This document shows, one piece after another, positions 1 through 6,123 of a stretch of 7,361 nucleotides of DNA (the first letter of the stretch is position 1; each line of letters opens with the position of its first letter). Position numbers and translations under genes: made by a program. The stretch lies in NCBI GenBank assembly GCA_937974415.1, contig CALJXB010000167.1, forward strand, positions 1-7,361, in the 5' to 3' direction. This DNA comes from an uncultured Kiloniellales bacterium (GTDB lineage: Bacteria; Pseudomonadota; Alphaproteobacteria; Kiloniellales; JAKSDN01). The notes beneath the pieces are model-generated. The model was not told the origin of the DNA. It saw only the letters and a list, made by a program, of their open reading frames with translations, and made no database searches.

Positions 1-132
1 GAAGGGATATGACCCTGTCCGCCGGCGTCGAGGTTCGATTTCTACGTTTTGGGGAGTCCGTCCCCCTGGACATCTCCGGCCCGAGCGCCAACATTTGGGG
101 CAGAGCGCGAAACAGCAAGGGACAGCACCGAG
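1..132. other. Left-edge non-coding leader upstream of the DUF1244 gene
   Basis: I see no convincing gene here. One forward frame is open from the edge but runs on out of frame into the DUF1244 gene, so it is probably chance in GC-rich DNA. A small hairpin (GGGGA at 51-55, TCCCC at 61-65, five-base loop) lies in the middle. It is preceded, not followed, by a short T run, so it does not look like a plus-strand terminator. Any promoter for the DUF1244 gene should lie here or further left, but I could not pick out a credible -35/-10 pair. Confidence 0.4.
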
Positions 133-435
133 ATGGACGACACGACCCGCACGGAATTGGAGGCCGCGGCCTTTCGCCGCCTGGTCGAGCACCTGCGCAG
201 CCACACCGAGGTGCAGAACATCGACCTCATGAATCTGGCCGGCTTCTGCCGCAACTGCCTCTCCAAGTGGTACGCCGCGGCGGCCGGGGAGCGGGGCTTC
301 GACATCGACAAAGATGCGGCCAGGGAGATTATCTACGGCATGCCCTACAAGGAGTGGCAGGCTAAGTACCAGACCGAGGCCTCGCCGGAAAAACAGGCGG
401 CCTGGGAAGAGCGTCAAAAAACGCTGGAGCACTAA
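133..435 (+). CDS. DUF1244 family small protein
   Basis: This 100-residue protein matches the DUF1244 (Pfam PF06844) family, small helical proteins of unknown function common in proteobacteria. The diagnostic stretch is NLAGFCRNCLSKWY at residues 34-47, with a Cys39-x-x-Cys42 pair, followed by a region rich in charged residues (YGMPYKEWQAKYQ). The length is normal for the family. I chose the ATG at 133 because the conserved N-terminal helix begins there and an AAGGGA ribosome binding site (117-122) sits 10 nt upstream. The frame is open back to an ATG at 49, but those extra 28 residues are low in family character. There is no signal peptide or membrane segment, so it is probably cytosolic. 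It lies 137 nt upstream of gapR on the same strand, a pairing I recall from other alphaproteobacteria, often near pyruvate kinase. The CxxC pair could bind metal or be redox-active, but that is inference and no function is assigned. Confidence 0.9.
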   Translation: MDDTTRTELEAAAFRRLVEHLRSHTEVQNIDLMNLAGFCRNCLSKWYAAAAGERGFDIDKDAAREIIYGMPYKEWQAKYQTEASPEKQAAWEERQKTLEH

Positions 436-506
436 AGACGGGCTGTGCACAAGAGCGGCGTTTCGCCCATTGTCATCGAGGACTCCGCCCGCTAGCTTCG
501 CCTTCG

Positions 507-527
507 CGCCCGGCCGCCGGTCGGGCG
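507..527 (+). terminator. GC-rich hairpin between the DUF1244 gene and gapR (possible terminator or attenuator)
   Basis: CGCCCG at 507-512 pairs perfectly with CGGGCG at 522-527. The stem continues inward through one G-U pair and two G-C pairs to a three-base loop, about 9 bp in all. The DNA that follows (TAACTTCGTCT) has scattered Ts but no real T tract, so a classical intrinsic terminator is not clear. It lies about 70 nt after the DUF1244 stop and about 45 nt before the gapR start. It may partly separate the two transcripts or protect the upstream mRNA end. Confidence 0.35.
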
Positions 528-572
528 TAACTTCGTCTCACATTTGAACGCGATTAGGGACTGGGAGAGGCC

Positions 573-821
573 ATGGCCGAGGTTGGGGGGATTGCCGCGG
601 AGCGCCTGCGCTCCTTCATCGAGCGCATCGAGCGGCTGGAGGAAGAAAAAGCGGCGCTCGCCGCCGATATCCGCGAGGTCTATGCCGAGGCCAAGTCGAC
701 CGGCTTCGACGTGAAGACCATGCGCCAGGTGATCAGGCTCCGAAAGCTGGACCGGGACGACCGCGAGGCCCAGGAACACCTGCTCGACCTTTACAAGCAG
801 GCCCTCGGCCTCGAGGGCTGA
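573..821 (+). CDS. gapR: GapR family DNA-binding protein (DUF2312)
   Basis: This 82-residue protein belongs to the DUF2312/GapR family, which is characteristic of Alphaproteobacteria. In Caulobacter, GapR clamps around overtwisted AT-rich DNA ahead of replication and transcription and stimulates gyrase and topoisomerase IV. Visible features are a long charged N-terminal helix able to form a coiled coil (residues 8-42, with the repeating ERIERLEEEK pattern), then the family signature AKSTGFDVKTMRQVIRLRK at 40-58, rich in Lys and Arg for DNA backbone contact, then a C-terminal helix (61-80) ending LYKQALGL. The length is close to the roughly 89 residues of the Caulobacter protein. The ATG at 573 is well supported: a purine-rich GGGAGAGG ribosome binding site lies a few bases upstream and the sequence begins in family register. 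It follows the DUF1244 gene on the same strand and converges with the SDR gene downstream. It should act on the nucleoid. Confidence 0.93.
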   Translation: MAEVGGIAAERLRSFIERIERLEEEKAALAADIREVYAEAKSTGFDVKTMRQVIRLRKLDRDDREAQEHLLDLYKQALGLEG

Positions 822-850
822 TCGGCGCCGCCAGCTCAAAGGCCCATTAC

Positions 851-923
851 CACAGAGGCACAGAGTACAACTAGATTAATGGCTTATGTTATGTGGTCTT
901 CTTCGTAGCTCTGTGTCTCAGTC
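851..923. repeat. Imperfect inverted repeat with CTCTGTG motifs in an AT-richer gap
   Basis: The left arm at 851-865 reads CACAGAGGCACAGAG. The right arm at 909-923 reads CTCTGTGTCTCAGTC, which matches the left arm's reverse complement at 12 of 15 positions, including an unbroken CTCTGTG. The 43-nt spacer is clearly richer in A and T than its surroundings. The left arm also holds a short direct repeat of CACAGAG. The element sits between the convergent gapR and SDR genes and could fold into a long hairpin at both mRNA ends. From memory, CACAGAGGCACAGAG-like tracts recur as intergenic repeats in many bacterial genomes; I have not verified that here. It looks like an eroded copy of such an element rather than a terminator, as neither side has a T tract. 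Confidence 0.55.
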
Positions 924-945
924 GTCAAATCCCAACCTCTATGGT

Positions 946-1644
946 TCACCACTTCTCCACATAGGGCCTGAGATCAAGTTCCTGGGTCCAGGCGCTCTTC
1001 TGCTGGCTGTGGAGGAACCAGGCGGCCTCGGCGATGGCCGCGGGCTTGAGGACGTTGTCCTCGCCGCGCTCGGCCTCGCTGTAGCCGGGCCGCTCGCTGG
1101 CGATCTGGCCGTCGATGATGAGATGGGCGACGTGCACGCCCTGGGGGCCCAGTTCGCGCGCCATGGACTGGGCGAGCGCGCGCAGGCCGAACTTGCCGAC
1201 CGCCAGGTTGACGAAGCCCTTGCCGCCGCGCAGCGCCGCCGTGGCGCCGGTGAAGAGGATCGTGCCGCCGCCGGCCTCGACCATGCCCCGGGCCGCCGCC
1301 TGGCCCACGTTGAAGCCGCCGAGGCAGCCGATCCGCCAGCAGCGCTCGAACTCCTCGGCGGTGATCTCCAGCACGCTTCCGGGGCTGTAGGCGCCGGCGT
1401 TGTAGGACACCAGGGTGGGCGTGCCGAGGTCCGCCCGGATGCCATCGAACAGGGCCGCGACGGAACTGTGGTCGGCGGCGTCGCAGGCATAGGCCTTGCC
1501 CCCGATCTCCTCCGCCAGAGCCGTGATGTCGTCGGTCTTGCGCCGGGCTACCGCCACCTTGTGGCCGCCCGCCGCGAAGCGCCGGGCGAGCGCCGCGCCG
1601 AGTCCGGGCCCCGCGCCGACCACCAATGCCACCTTGTCCGCCAT
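946..1644 (-). CDS. SDR family NAD(P)-binding oxidoreductase with degenerate active site
   Basis: This 232-residue protein has the Rossmann fold of classical short-chain dehydrogenases/reductases. The cofactor motif is GAGPGLG at residues 10-16, followed by beta-strand 2 ending in Arg34-Arg35, which favours NADP(H) over NAD(H) by inference. An acidic residue in CDAAD (Asp55) and the structural YNAG (81-84) follow. The usual catalytic tetrad Asn-Ser-Tyr-Lys appears as Gly106, Ala134 (in LFTGATAAL), Leu147 and Lys151, so only the Lys survives. The C-terminus SAWTQELDLRPYVEKW resembles an SDR subgroup often annotated simply as SDR oxidoreductase. The start is well supported: an AAGGAAGG ribosome binding site lies 6 nt from the ATG. 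It follows the amidotransferase gene by 32 nt on the same strand, so they are probably co-transcribed behind the large oxidoreductase. It may be a reductase using a non-standard proton donor, or a non-catalytic NAD(P)-binding protein. The substrate is unknown. Confidence 0.88.
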   Translation of the reverse strand: MADKVALVVGAGPGLGAALARRFAAGGHKVAVARRKTDDITALAEEIGGKAYACDAADHSSVAALFDGIRADLGTPTLVSYNAGAYSPGSVLEITAEEFERCWRIGCLGGFNVGQAAARGMVEAGGGTILFTGATAALRGGKGFVNLAVGKFGLRALAQSMARELGPQGVHVAHLIIDGQIASERPGYSEAERGEDNVLKPAAIAEAAWFLHSQQKSAWTQELDLRPYVEKW

Positions 1645-1676
1645 GTCGCACCTTCCTTTCCGATTGCCGTGCGGGT

Positions 1677-2375
1677 CTAAATCTCGTCCGCCACCCAGCG
1701 CTCGAGAAACCCAGTAAACCAGTCTGCCATGGCTTCGTCGTAACGGGTGGAATCGGCGATCTGCCGCTCGCGGCTGTGGACGCCCGGCTTCATCAGCTTG
1801 TCACCGTCCAGATCCATCCAGCGCACCAGCATGGTGGGCGTGCACTCGGGATGGAACTGGAAGCCGAAGGCGTTGCGGCCGTAACGGAAGCCCTGTTGGG
1901 GATAGGTGCCGCCGGTGAAGAGGAGCTCTCCGTCCCGCGGCGGCTCGAAGCCTTCGTTGTGCGCGCCATAGACGTGCAAAGGGCGGTCCAGCACCGTGCG
2001 GCCGGCCTCGGTCGGATGGATCTCCACGAAGCCGCGCTCGTGCAGCCCCTCGGGATGGGGCCCGACTTTGCCGCCGTGGCTGTGGGCCAGCAGCTGGCTG
2101 CCGAGACAGAGGCCCAAGTACGGCTTCTCCAACGCGACCCAATCGCGGATCCAATCCAGCTCCCGGCGGATGTAGTCGTGCTTGTCGTGGTCGTTGGCCG
2201 ACTGCACGCCGCCATAGACGATCGCCGCGTCGAAGCCGTCCGCGACCGGCCGCAAGGCCTCGCCCTCCGCCGGGCAGACCCAGGCGACCTCGTGACCCGC
2301 CGCGGCGAGGACGCCGGAGGCGCGGTCGTCCTTCGGCCCGTCGTCGTGGACCACGCAAATGATGCGCTTCTTCAT
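1677..2375 (-). CDS. Stand-alone class I glutamine amidotransferase-like protein
   Basis: This 232-residue protein is a class I (triad) glutamine amidotransferase domain with no attached synthetase, like the COG0518 GMP-synthase-like proteins. The nucleophile elbow GLCLGSQLLA places Cys90, and FQFHPE supplies His175 and Glu177, so the Cys-His-Glu triad is intact. A YGG turn at 54-56 matches the oxyanion-side glycines of the family. Relatives hydrolyse gamma-glutamyl amides or peptides, or supply ammonia to a partner; which applies here cannot be read from sequence. I chose the ATG at 2375 because homology (MKKRIICVVHDD) starts there. The frame stays open far upstream, but that part lies inside the oxidoreductase gene in another frame. 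A GGAAAGG purine run sits about 13 nt upstream, rather far for a strong ribosome binding site. The gene starts 95 nt after the oxidoreductase stop and ends 32 nt before the SDR start, all co-directional. There is no signal peptide, so it is cytosolic. Confidence 0.9.
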   Translation of the reverse strand: MKKRIICVVHDDGPKDDRASGVLAAAGHEVAWVCPAEGEALRPVADGFDAAIVYGGVQSANDHDKHDYIRRELDWIRDWVALEKPYLGLCLGSQLLAHSHGGKVGPHPEGLHERGFVEIHPTEAGRTVLDRPLHVYGAHNEGFEPPRDGELLFTGGTYPQQGFRYGRNAFGFQFHPECTPTMLVRWMDLDGDKLMKPGVHSRERQIADSTRYDEAMADWFTGFLERWVADEI

Positions 2376-2470
2376 GCCCGTTCTATAGCCTTTCCGGGCG
2401 CCCATGAGAAGCCCGTGAGCAGTCTTCCGGCTGGCTGAAAATTGGATCAATTCGAGGGAGTGGCGGAGCG

Positions 2471-5400
2471 CTACTCTGCGGCGGTGCGGGCCGTTTCCGG
2501 GTTGCGCCAGGCTTCGAGCAGTTGCGCCTCGCGGGCCTTGGCATCGGCGAGGTGGGCCGCCTTGACGTGGCCGTAGCCGCGGATCTGCTCGGGGATCGCC
2601 GCCAGCTCCACGGCAAGCGCAGGGTTGTCGTGGCCGAGGCCGGCCAGGAGCTCCTCGATCAGCGCCTCGTAGTCGACGATCAGCTGGCGCTCGCGCTTGC
2701 GGTCCTCGGTGTGGCCGAAGGGATCGAAGGGGGTGCCGCGCAGGCCCTTCAAGCCGGCGAGCAGCTGGAAGACGGTGAAGATCCACGGCCCGTAGGCGCG
2801 CTTGGCGGGCTGGCCGCTGTCCAAGTCGGTGGGCGCCGTGAGCGGCGGCGCCAGGTGAACCTCGAGCTTGGTGTCGCCCTCGAACTGCTCCGCGAGCGCC
2901 CGATGAAAGGCCGGGTCGCAATAGAGCCGCGCCACCTCGTACTCGTCCTTGTAGGCTAGCAGCTTGAAGTAGTAGCGGGCGACGGCGTTGGCGAAGCCGC
3001 TCAGGCCCGGCGTCTTGTCCGCCTCGGCCTGGCGCGCCCGCTCCACCAGGCTGCTGTAGCGGGCGGCGTAGCGGGCGTTCTGATAGGCGGTGAGGAAACG
3101 CACCCGCCGCTCGACCAGCTCCTCCAGGCTCTGGGAGAGGTGGTGGGCGCGCACCTCGTGGCGCGGCGCCGCGACAGCTTCGACGGCGGCGAGGTCGTGG
3201 GCCGCCGCGCGGCCCCAGCGGAAGGCCCGCTTGTTGTTCTCGACCGCCACCGCGTTGAGTTCGATGGCCTGCATCAAGGCCGCCTCGCTCACCGGCACCA
3301 GGCCCTGCTGCCAGGCGTAGCCCAGGACGAAGAGGTTGGTGGCGATGGAATCGCCGATCAGGGCGGTGGCGAGGCGCGTCGCGTCCAGGAAGTCCACCGC
3401 CCCGGGGCCGGCGCTGTCTTCGATCAGTCGGCGCAGCTTTTCGGTGGGGAAGTGGTAGTCGGGGTTGCGGGTGAAGTCGCCGGTCACCGTCTCCTGGCAG
3501 TTGACGATGAGCCGGGTTTCGCCGGTTTCAACTTTGGAGAGGGATTCGAAGCCCGCGGCGACGACCAGGTCGCAGCCCAGGACGAGCTGGGCGCCGCCGG
3601 CCGAGAGCCGCACCGAATGGAGGTCTTCCGGCTTCGGCGCGAGCCGAACGTGGCTCACCACCGCGCCGCCCTTTTGGGCCAGGCCCGTCATGTCGAGCAG
3701 ACTGCAGCCCTTGCCCTCGATGTGGGCGGCCATGCCGAGCAGCGCACCGATGGTGACCACGCCGGTGCCGCCGACGCCGGTCACCAGGATGCCGTAGGGC
3801 GCGTCCAGTTCGGCGATCTTGGGCTCGGGCAGCTCGGGCAGCGCGGCGCCGCCGTCCGACACGGCGCTTTGGCGCCGCGGCCGGCCGCCGTGCACGGTCA
3901 CGAAGCTGGGGCAGAAGCCCTTGAGGCAGGAGAAGTCCTTGTTGCAGGACGACTGGTCGATCGCCCGCTTGCGGCCGTATTCGCTCTCCACCGGCACCAC
4001 CGAGAGGCAGTTGGACTGGACCGAGCAGTCGCCGCAGCCCTCGCAGACCAGCTCGTTGATGAAGGCGCGCTTGGGCGGGTCCGGATAGGTGCCGCGCTTG
4101 CGCCGGCGGCGCTTCTCCGCGGCGCAGGTCTGGTCATAGACCAGCACGGTGACGCCCGCGACGTCCCGCAGTTCGCGCTGCACGGCGTCCAAACTATCGC
4201 GGTGCTCGACCCGGACGCCGGGTGCCCACTCGGTGCCGACCGGATATTTCTCCGGCTCGTCGCTCACCACGATGATCCGTTTGGCCCCTTCGGCATAGGC
4301 CTGGCGGGTGATCATGGCCGGATCGAGGGGCCCGTCCATGGCCTGGCCGCCGGTCATGGCCACGGCGTCGTTGTAGAGGATCTTGTAGGTGATGTTGACG
4401 CCCGCCGCGACAGAGGCACGGATCGCCAGGATGCCGGAATGGAAGTAGGTGCCGTCGCCGAGGTTCACGAACACATGCTTGAGGTTGGAGAAGGGCGCCT
4501 GGCCGACCCAAGTGACGCCTTCGCCGCCCATCTGGGTGAAGGTCTCGGTCTGGCGGTCCATCCACTGGACCATGTAGTGGCAGCCGATGCCGGCGAGCGC
4601 CTTGCTGCCCTCGGGCACCTTGGTCGAGCTGTTGTGGGGGCAGCCGGAGCAGAAGTAGGGGATGCGGGTGATCGGCGCCGGCTCGCGCTTGAGCGCCGCT
4701 TCCTTGTCCAGCAGGAACTTGAGGCGCTTCTCGATGGTCTCGCTGGTGTGGAAGCGGGCGATGCGCCGGGCGATCACCTGGGCGACGCGCGCCGGCGTCA
4801 GCTCGTTGATCGACGGCAGGATCCACTCGCCATCCTCGTCGAACTTGCCGATCACCCGCGGGCGCACGTCGGCGCGCCAATTGTAGAGCTGCTCCTTCAG
4901 CTGGTTCTCGATGACGGCGCGCTTCTCCTCGACCACCAGGATCTCGTCGAGGCCCTCGGCGAAACGGCGAATGCCCTCGCGCTCCAGCGGCCAGACCAGC
5001 CCGACCTTGTAGAGCGACAGGCCGAGCTCGGCGGCCATGGCCTCGTCGATGCCGAGGTCCTCCAGCGCCTGGCGCACGTCGAGGTAGGACTTGCCCGTGG
5101 TGACGATCCCGAAGCGCCGCTTGGGGCTGTCGAAGACGGTCCGGTCGAGCTTGTTGGCCCGGGCGAAGGCCAGCGCCGCATAGACCTTGTGCCGGTGCAG
5201 GCGCTCTTCCTGGGCGAGCGGCGTGTCGGGCCATCGGATGTTGAGCCCGCCCGGCGGCATCTCGAAGTCGTCCGGCTGGACGATCTCGATGCGCTCGGGG
5301 GCGACGTGGATGGAGGCCGTGGCCTCGACCGTGTCGCTGGTGGTCTTGAGGGCGACCCAGCAGCCGGAATAGCGGCTCAAAGCCCAGCCGTAGAGGCCGA

Positions 5401-5959
5401 GGTCGAGGAACTCCTGCACGCCCGCGGGATTGAGGAAGGGTATGCTGGCGTCGATGAAGGCGTATTCGCTCTGGTGGGCCAGGGTGGAGGACTTGGCCAT
5501 GTGATCGTCGCCGGCCAGGCACAGCACCCCGCCGTGGCGCGCCGAGCCGGCCGAGTTGCCGTGCTTGAGGACGTCGCCCGAACGGTCGACCCCGGGGCCC
5601 TTGCCGTACCAGATGGAAAAGACCCCGTCATAGCGGCTCTGGCCGAAGATCTCGCCCTGCTGGCTGCCCCACACGGCGGTCGCCGCCAGGTCCTCGTTCA
5701 CGCCGGGCTGGAAGTGGATGTGGTTGCGGGCGAGAAAGGGGTTGGCCGCCCAGAGCTGCTGGTCGAAGCCGCCGAGCGGCGAGCCGCGGTAGCCGGATAT
5801 GAAACACGCCGTGTTGAGGCCGGCTGCGGCGTCGCGCTGGCGTTGCACCATGGGCAGGCGCACCAGGGCCTGGGTCCCGGTCAGAAAAATCCGCCCCCGC
5901 TCGAGGGCATATTTGTCGTCGAGGGAAACGGCGGCAAGGGCCATGAAGTCGGGCTCCAT
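2471..5959 (-). CDS. Indolepyruvate ferredoxin oxidoreductase family protein (single-chain)
   Basis: This 1162-residue enzyme fuses the parts of indolepyruvate:ferredoxin oxidoreductase. It is expected to convert aryl-pyruvates plus CoA to aryl-acetyl-CoA and CO2, reducing ferredoxin. Reading from the start at 5959: an N-terminal thiamine pyrophosphate pyrimidine-side domain with GYRGSPLGG (56-64) and VNEDLAATAVWGSQ (Glu89); a linking domain (about 280-420); a TPP/Mg-binding domain with CSGCPHN (Cys437, Cys440), Cys460, GDGTYFHSG (501-509) and NDAVAMTGGQ (530-539); a basic linker KRRRRKRG (616-623); a cysteine-rich iron-sulfur segment (Cys639, 642, 645, 651, then 672, 678, 683); a gamma-type domain with GVGGTGVVTIG (728-738); and a C-terminal domain of the DUF6537 type (about 930-1150). 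Length and order match the fused proteobacterial form, and no key motif is missing. ATGs at 5959 and 5944 both have GGAG upstream (4 nt and 9 nt spacing), so the start could be five residues later. It heads the minus-strand operon. Indolepyruvate versus phenylpyruvate preference cannot be told. Confidence 0.94.
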   Translation of the reverse strand: MEPDFMALAAVSLDDKYALERGRIFLTGTQALVRLPMVQRQRDAAAGLNTACFISGYRGSPLGGFDQQLWAANPFLARNHIHFQPGVNEDLAATAVWGSQQGEIFGQSRYDGVFSIWYGKGPGVDRSGDVLKHGNSAGSARHGGVLCLAGDDHMAKSSTLAHQSEYAFIDASIPFLNPAGVQEFLDLGLYGWALSRYSGCWVALKTTSDTVEATASIHVAPERIEIVQPDDFEMPPGGLNIRWPDTPLAQEERLHRHKVYAALAFARANKLDRTVFDSPKRRFGIVTTGKSYLDVRQALEDLGIDEAMAAELGLSLYKVGLVWPLEREGIRRFAEGLDEILVVEEKRAVIENQLKEQLYNWRADVRPRVIGKFDEDGEWILPSINELTPARVAQVIARRIARFHTSETIEKRLKFLLDKEAALKREPAPITRIPYFCSGCPHNSSTKVPEGSKALAGIGCHYMVQWMDRQTETFTQMGGEGVTWVGQAPFSNLKHVFVNLGDGTYFHSGILAIRASVAAGVNITYKILYNDAVAMTGGQAMDGPLDPAMITRQAYAEGAKRIIVVSDEPEKYPVGTEWAPGVRVEHRDSLDAVQRELRDVAGVTVLVYDQTCAAEKRRRRKRGTYPDPPKRAFINELVCEGCGDCSVQSNCLSVVPVESEYGRKRAIDQSSCNKDFSCLKGFCPSFVTVHGGRPRRQSAVSDGGAALPELPEPKIAELDAPYGILVTGVGGTGVVTIGALLGMAAHIEGKGCSLLDMTGLAQKGGAVVSHVRLAPKPEDLHSVRLSAGGAQLVLGCDLVVAAGFESLSKVETGETRLIVNCQETVTGDFTRNPDYHFPTEKLRRLIEDSAGPGAVDFLDATRLATALIGDSIATNLFVLGYAWQQGLVPVSEAALMQAIELNAVAVENNKRAFRWGRAAAHDLAAVEAVAAPRHEVRAHHLSQSLEELVERRVRFLTAYQNARYAARYSSLVERARQAEADKTPGLSGFANAVARYYFKLLAYKDEYEVARLYCDPAFHRALAEQFEGDTKLEVHLAPPLTAPTDLDSGQPAKRAYGPWIFTVFQLLAGLKGLRGTPFDPFGHTEDRKRERQLIVDYEALIEELLAGLGHDNPALAVELAAIPEQIRGYGHVKAAHLADAKAREAQLLEAWRNPETARTAAE

Positions 5960-5995
5960 CGGGCTCCAAAGGCGGCGTTTTGACACGCGCACCCT

Positions 5996-6001
5996 AGTAT
6001 A
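5996..6001 (-). promoter_or_regulatory. Candidate -10 box (TATACT) for the oxidoreductase operon
   Basis: On the minus strand these six bases read TATACT, five of six matching the TATAAT consensus, in a short AT-richer patch of otherwise GC-rich DNA. Transcription would start near 5989, leaving a leader of about 30 nt before the ATG at 5959. The hexamer at the expected -35 distance (6019-6024, CATTAA) is poor, so the promoter would need an activator or is misassigned. A perfect TTGACA on the plus strand (5980-5985) has no good -10 at 16-18 nt spacing. Confidence 0.35.
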
Positions 6002-6025
6002 GCGTAGAGGCCGCGAGCTTAATGG

Positions 6026-6094
6026 GCAATTACGCCCGGCGAAAAGCAACAAAAGGTCTTGGGTGACGCCGGGAATCGCGCAATCTTACGCCCG
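6026..6094 (+). promoter_or_regulatory. Direct repeat pair in the divergent promoter region (candidate operators)
   Basis: The 164 nt between the oxidoreductase and the second amidotransferase (5960-6123) hold no gene and must carry both promoters. Two copies of nearly the same sequence occur in it: GCAATTACGCCCG at 6026-6038 and GCAATCTTACGCCCG at 6080-6094, which differ only by two extra bases in the middle. Their starts are 54 nt apart, about five helical turns. The first copy lies about 25 nt upstream of the candidate minus-strand -10 and the second about 30 nt before the plus-strand ATG. A 7-bp inverted repeat (CCCGGCG 6035-6041, CGCCGGG 6067-6073) overlaps the first copy and may be chance. 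A shared regulator site is inference; no regulator gene is in the window. Confidence 0.4.
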
Positions 6095-6123
6095 ATCCGT
6101 GTTCCGACGAAAGAAAACGATCC

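Noticed and set aside
49..132. Upstream ATG extension of the DUF1244 protein by 28 residues
   Set aside because: The extension lacks family similarity, and the ATG at 133 has a well-spaced AAGGGA site.
886..1680. A 264-codon plus-strand open frame opposite the SDR
   Set aside because: Antisense shadow; the minus strand has a good ribosome binding site and clear SDR motifs.
1626..2438. A 270-codon plus-strand open frame opposite the amidotransferase
   Set aside because: No domain or ribosome binding site, and it is antisense to a gene with an intact catalytic triad.
2376..2921. N-terminal extension of the minus-strand amidotransferase into the oxidoreductase gene
   Set aside because: The 182 extra residues are Arg/Ala/Gly-rich shadow sequence; family homology begins at the ATG at 2375.
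4194..5522. A 442-codon minus-strand open frame overlapping the oxidoreductase in another frame
   Set aside because: Its translation is Arg/Pro/Gly/His-rich with no domain; it is a frame shadow of the oxidoreductase.
3140..5983. A 947-codon open frame on the plus strand, antisense to the oxidoreductase gene
   Set aside because: The protein is low-complexity (Ala, Gly, Val, Asp, His-rich) with no recognisable domain, and its frame mirrors the minus-strand gene, whose motifs are all intact. Long antisense frames of this kind are typical of high-GC codon bias.
5980..5985. TTGACA on the plus strand as a -35 box for the second amidotransferase
   Set aside because: No acceptable -10 hexamer lies 16-18 nt downstream, and it is about 140 nt from the start codon.
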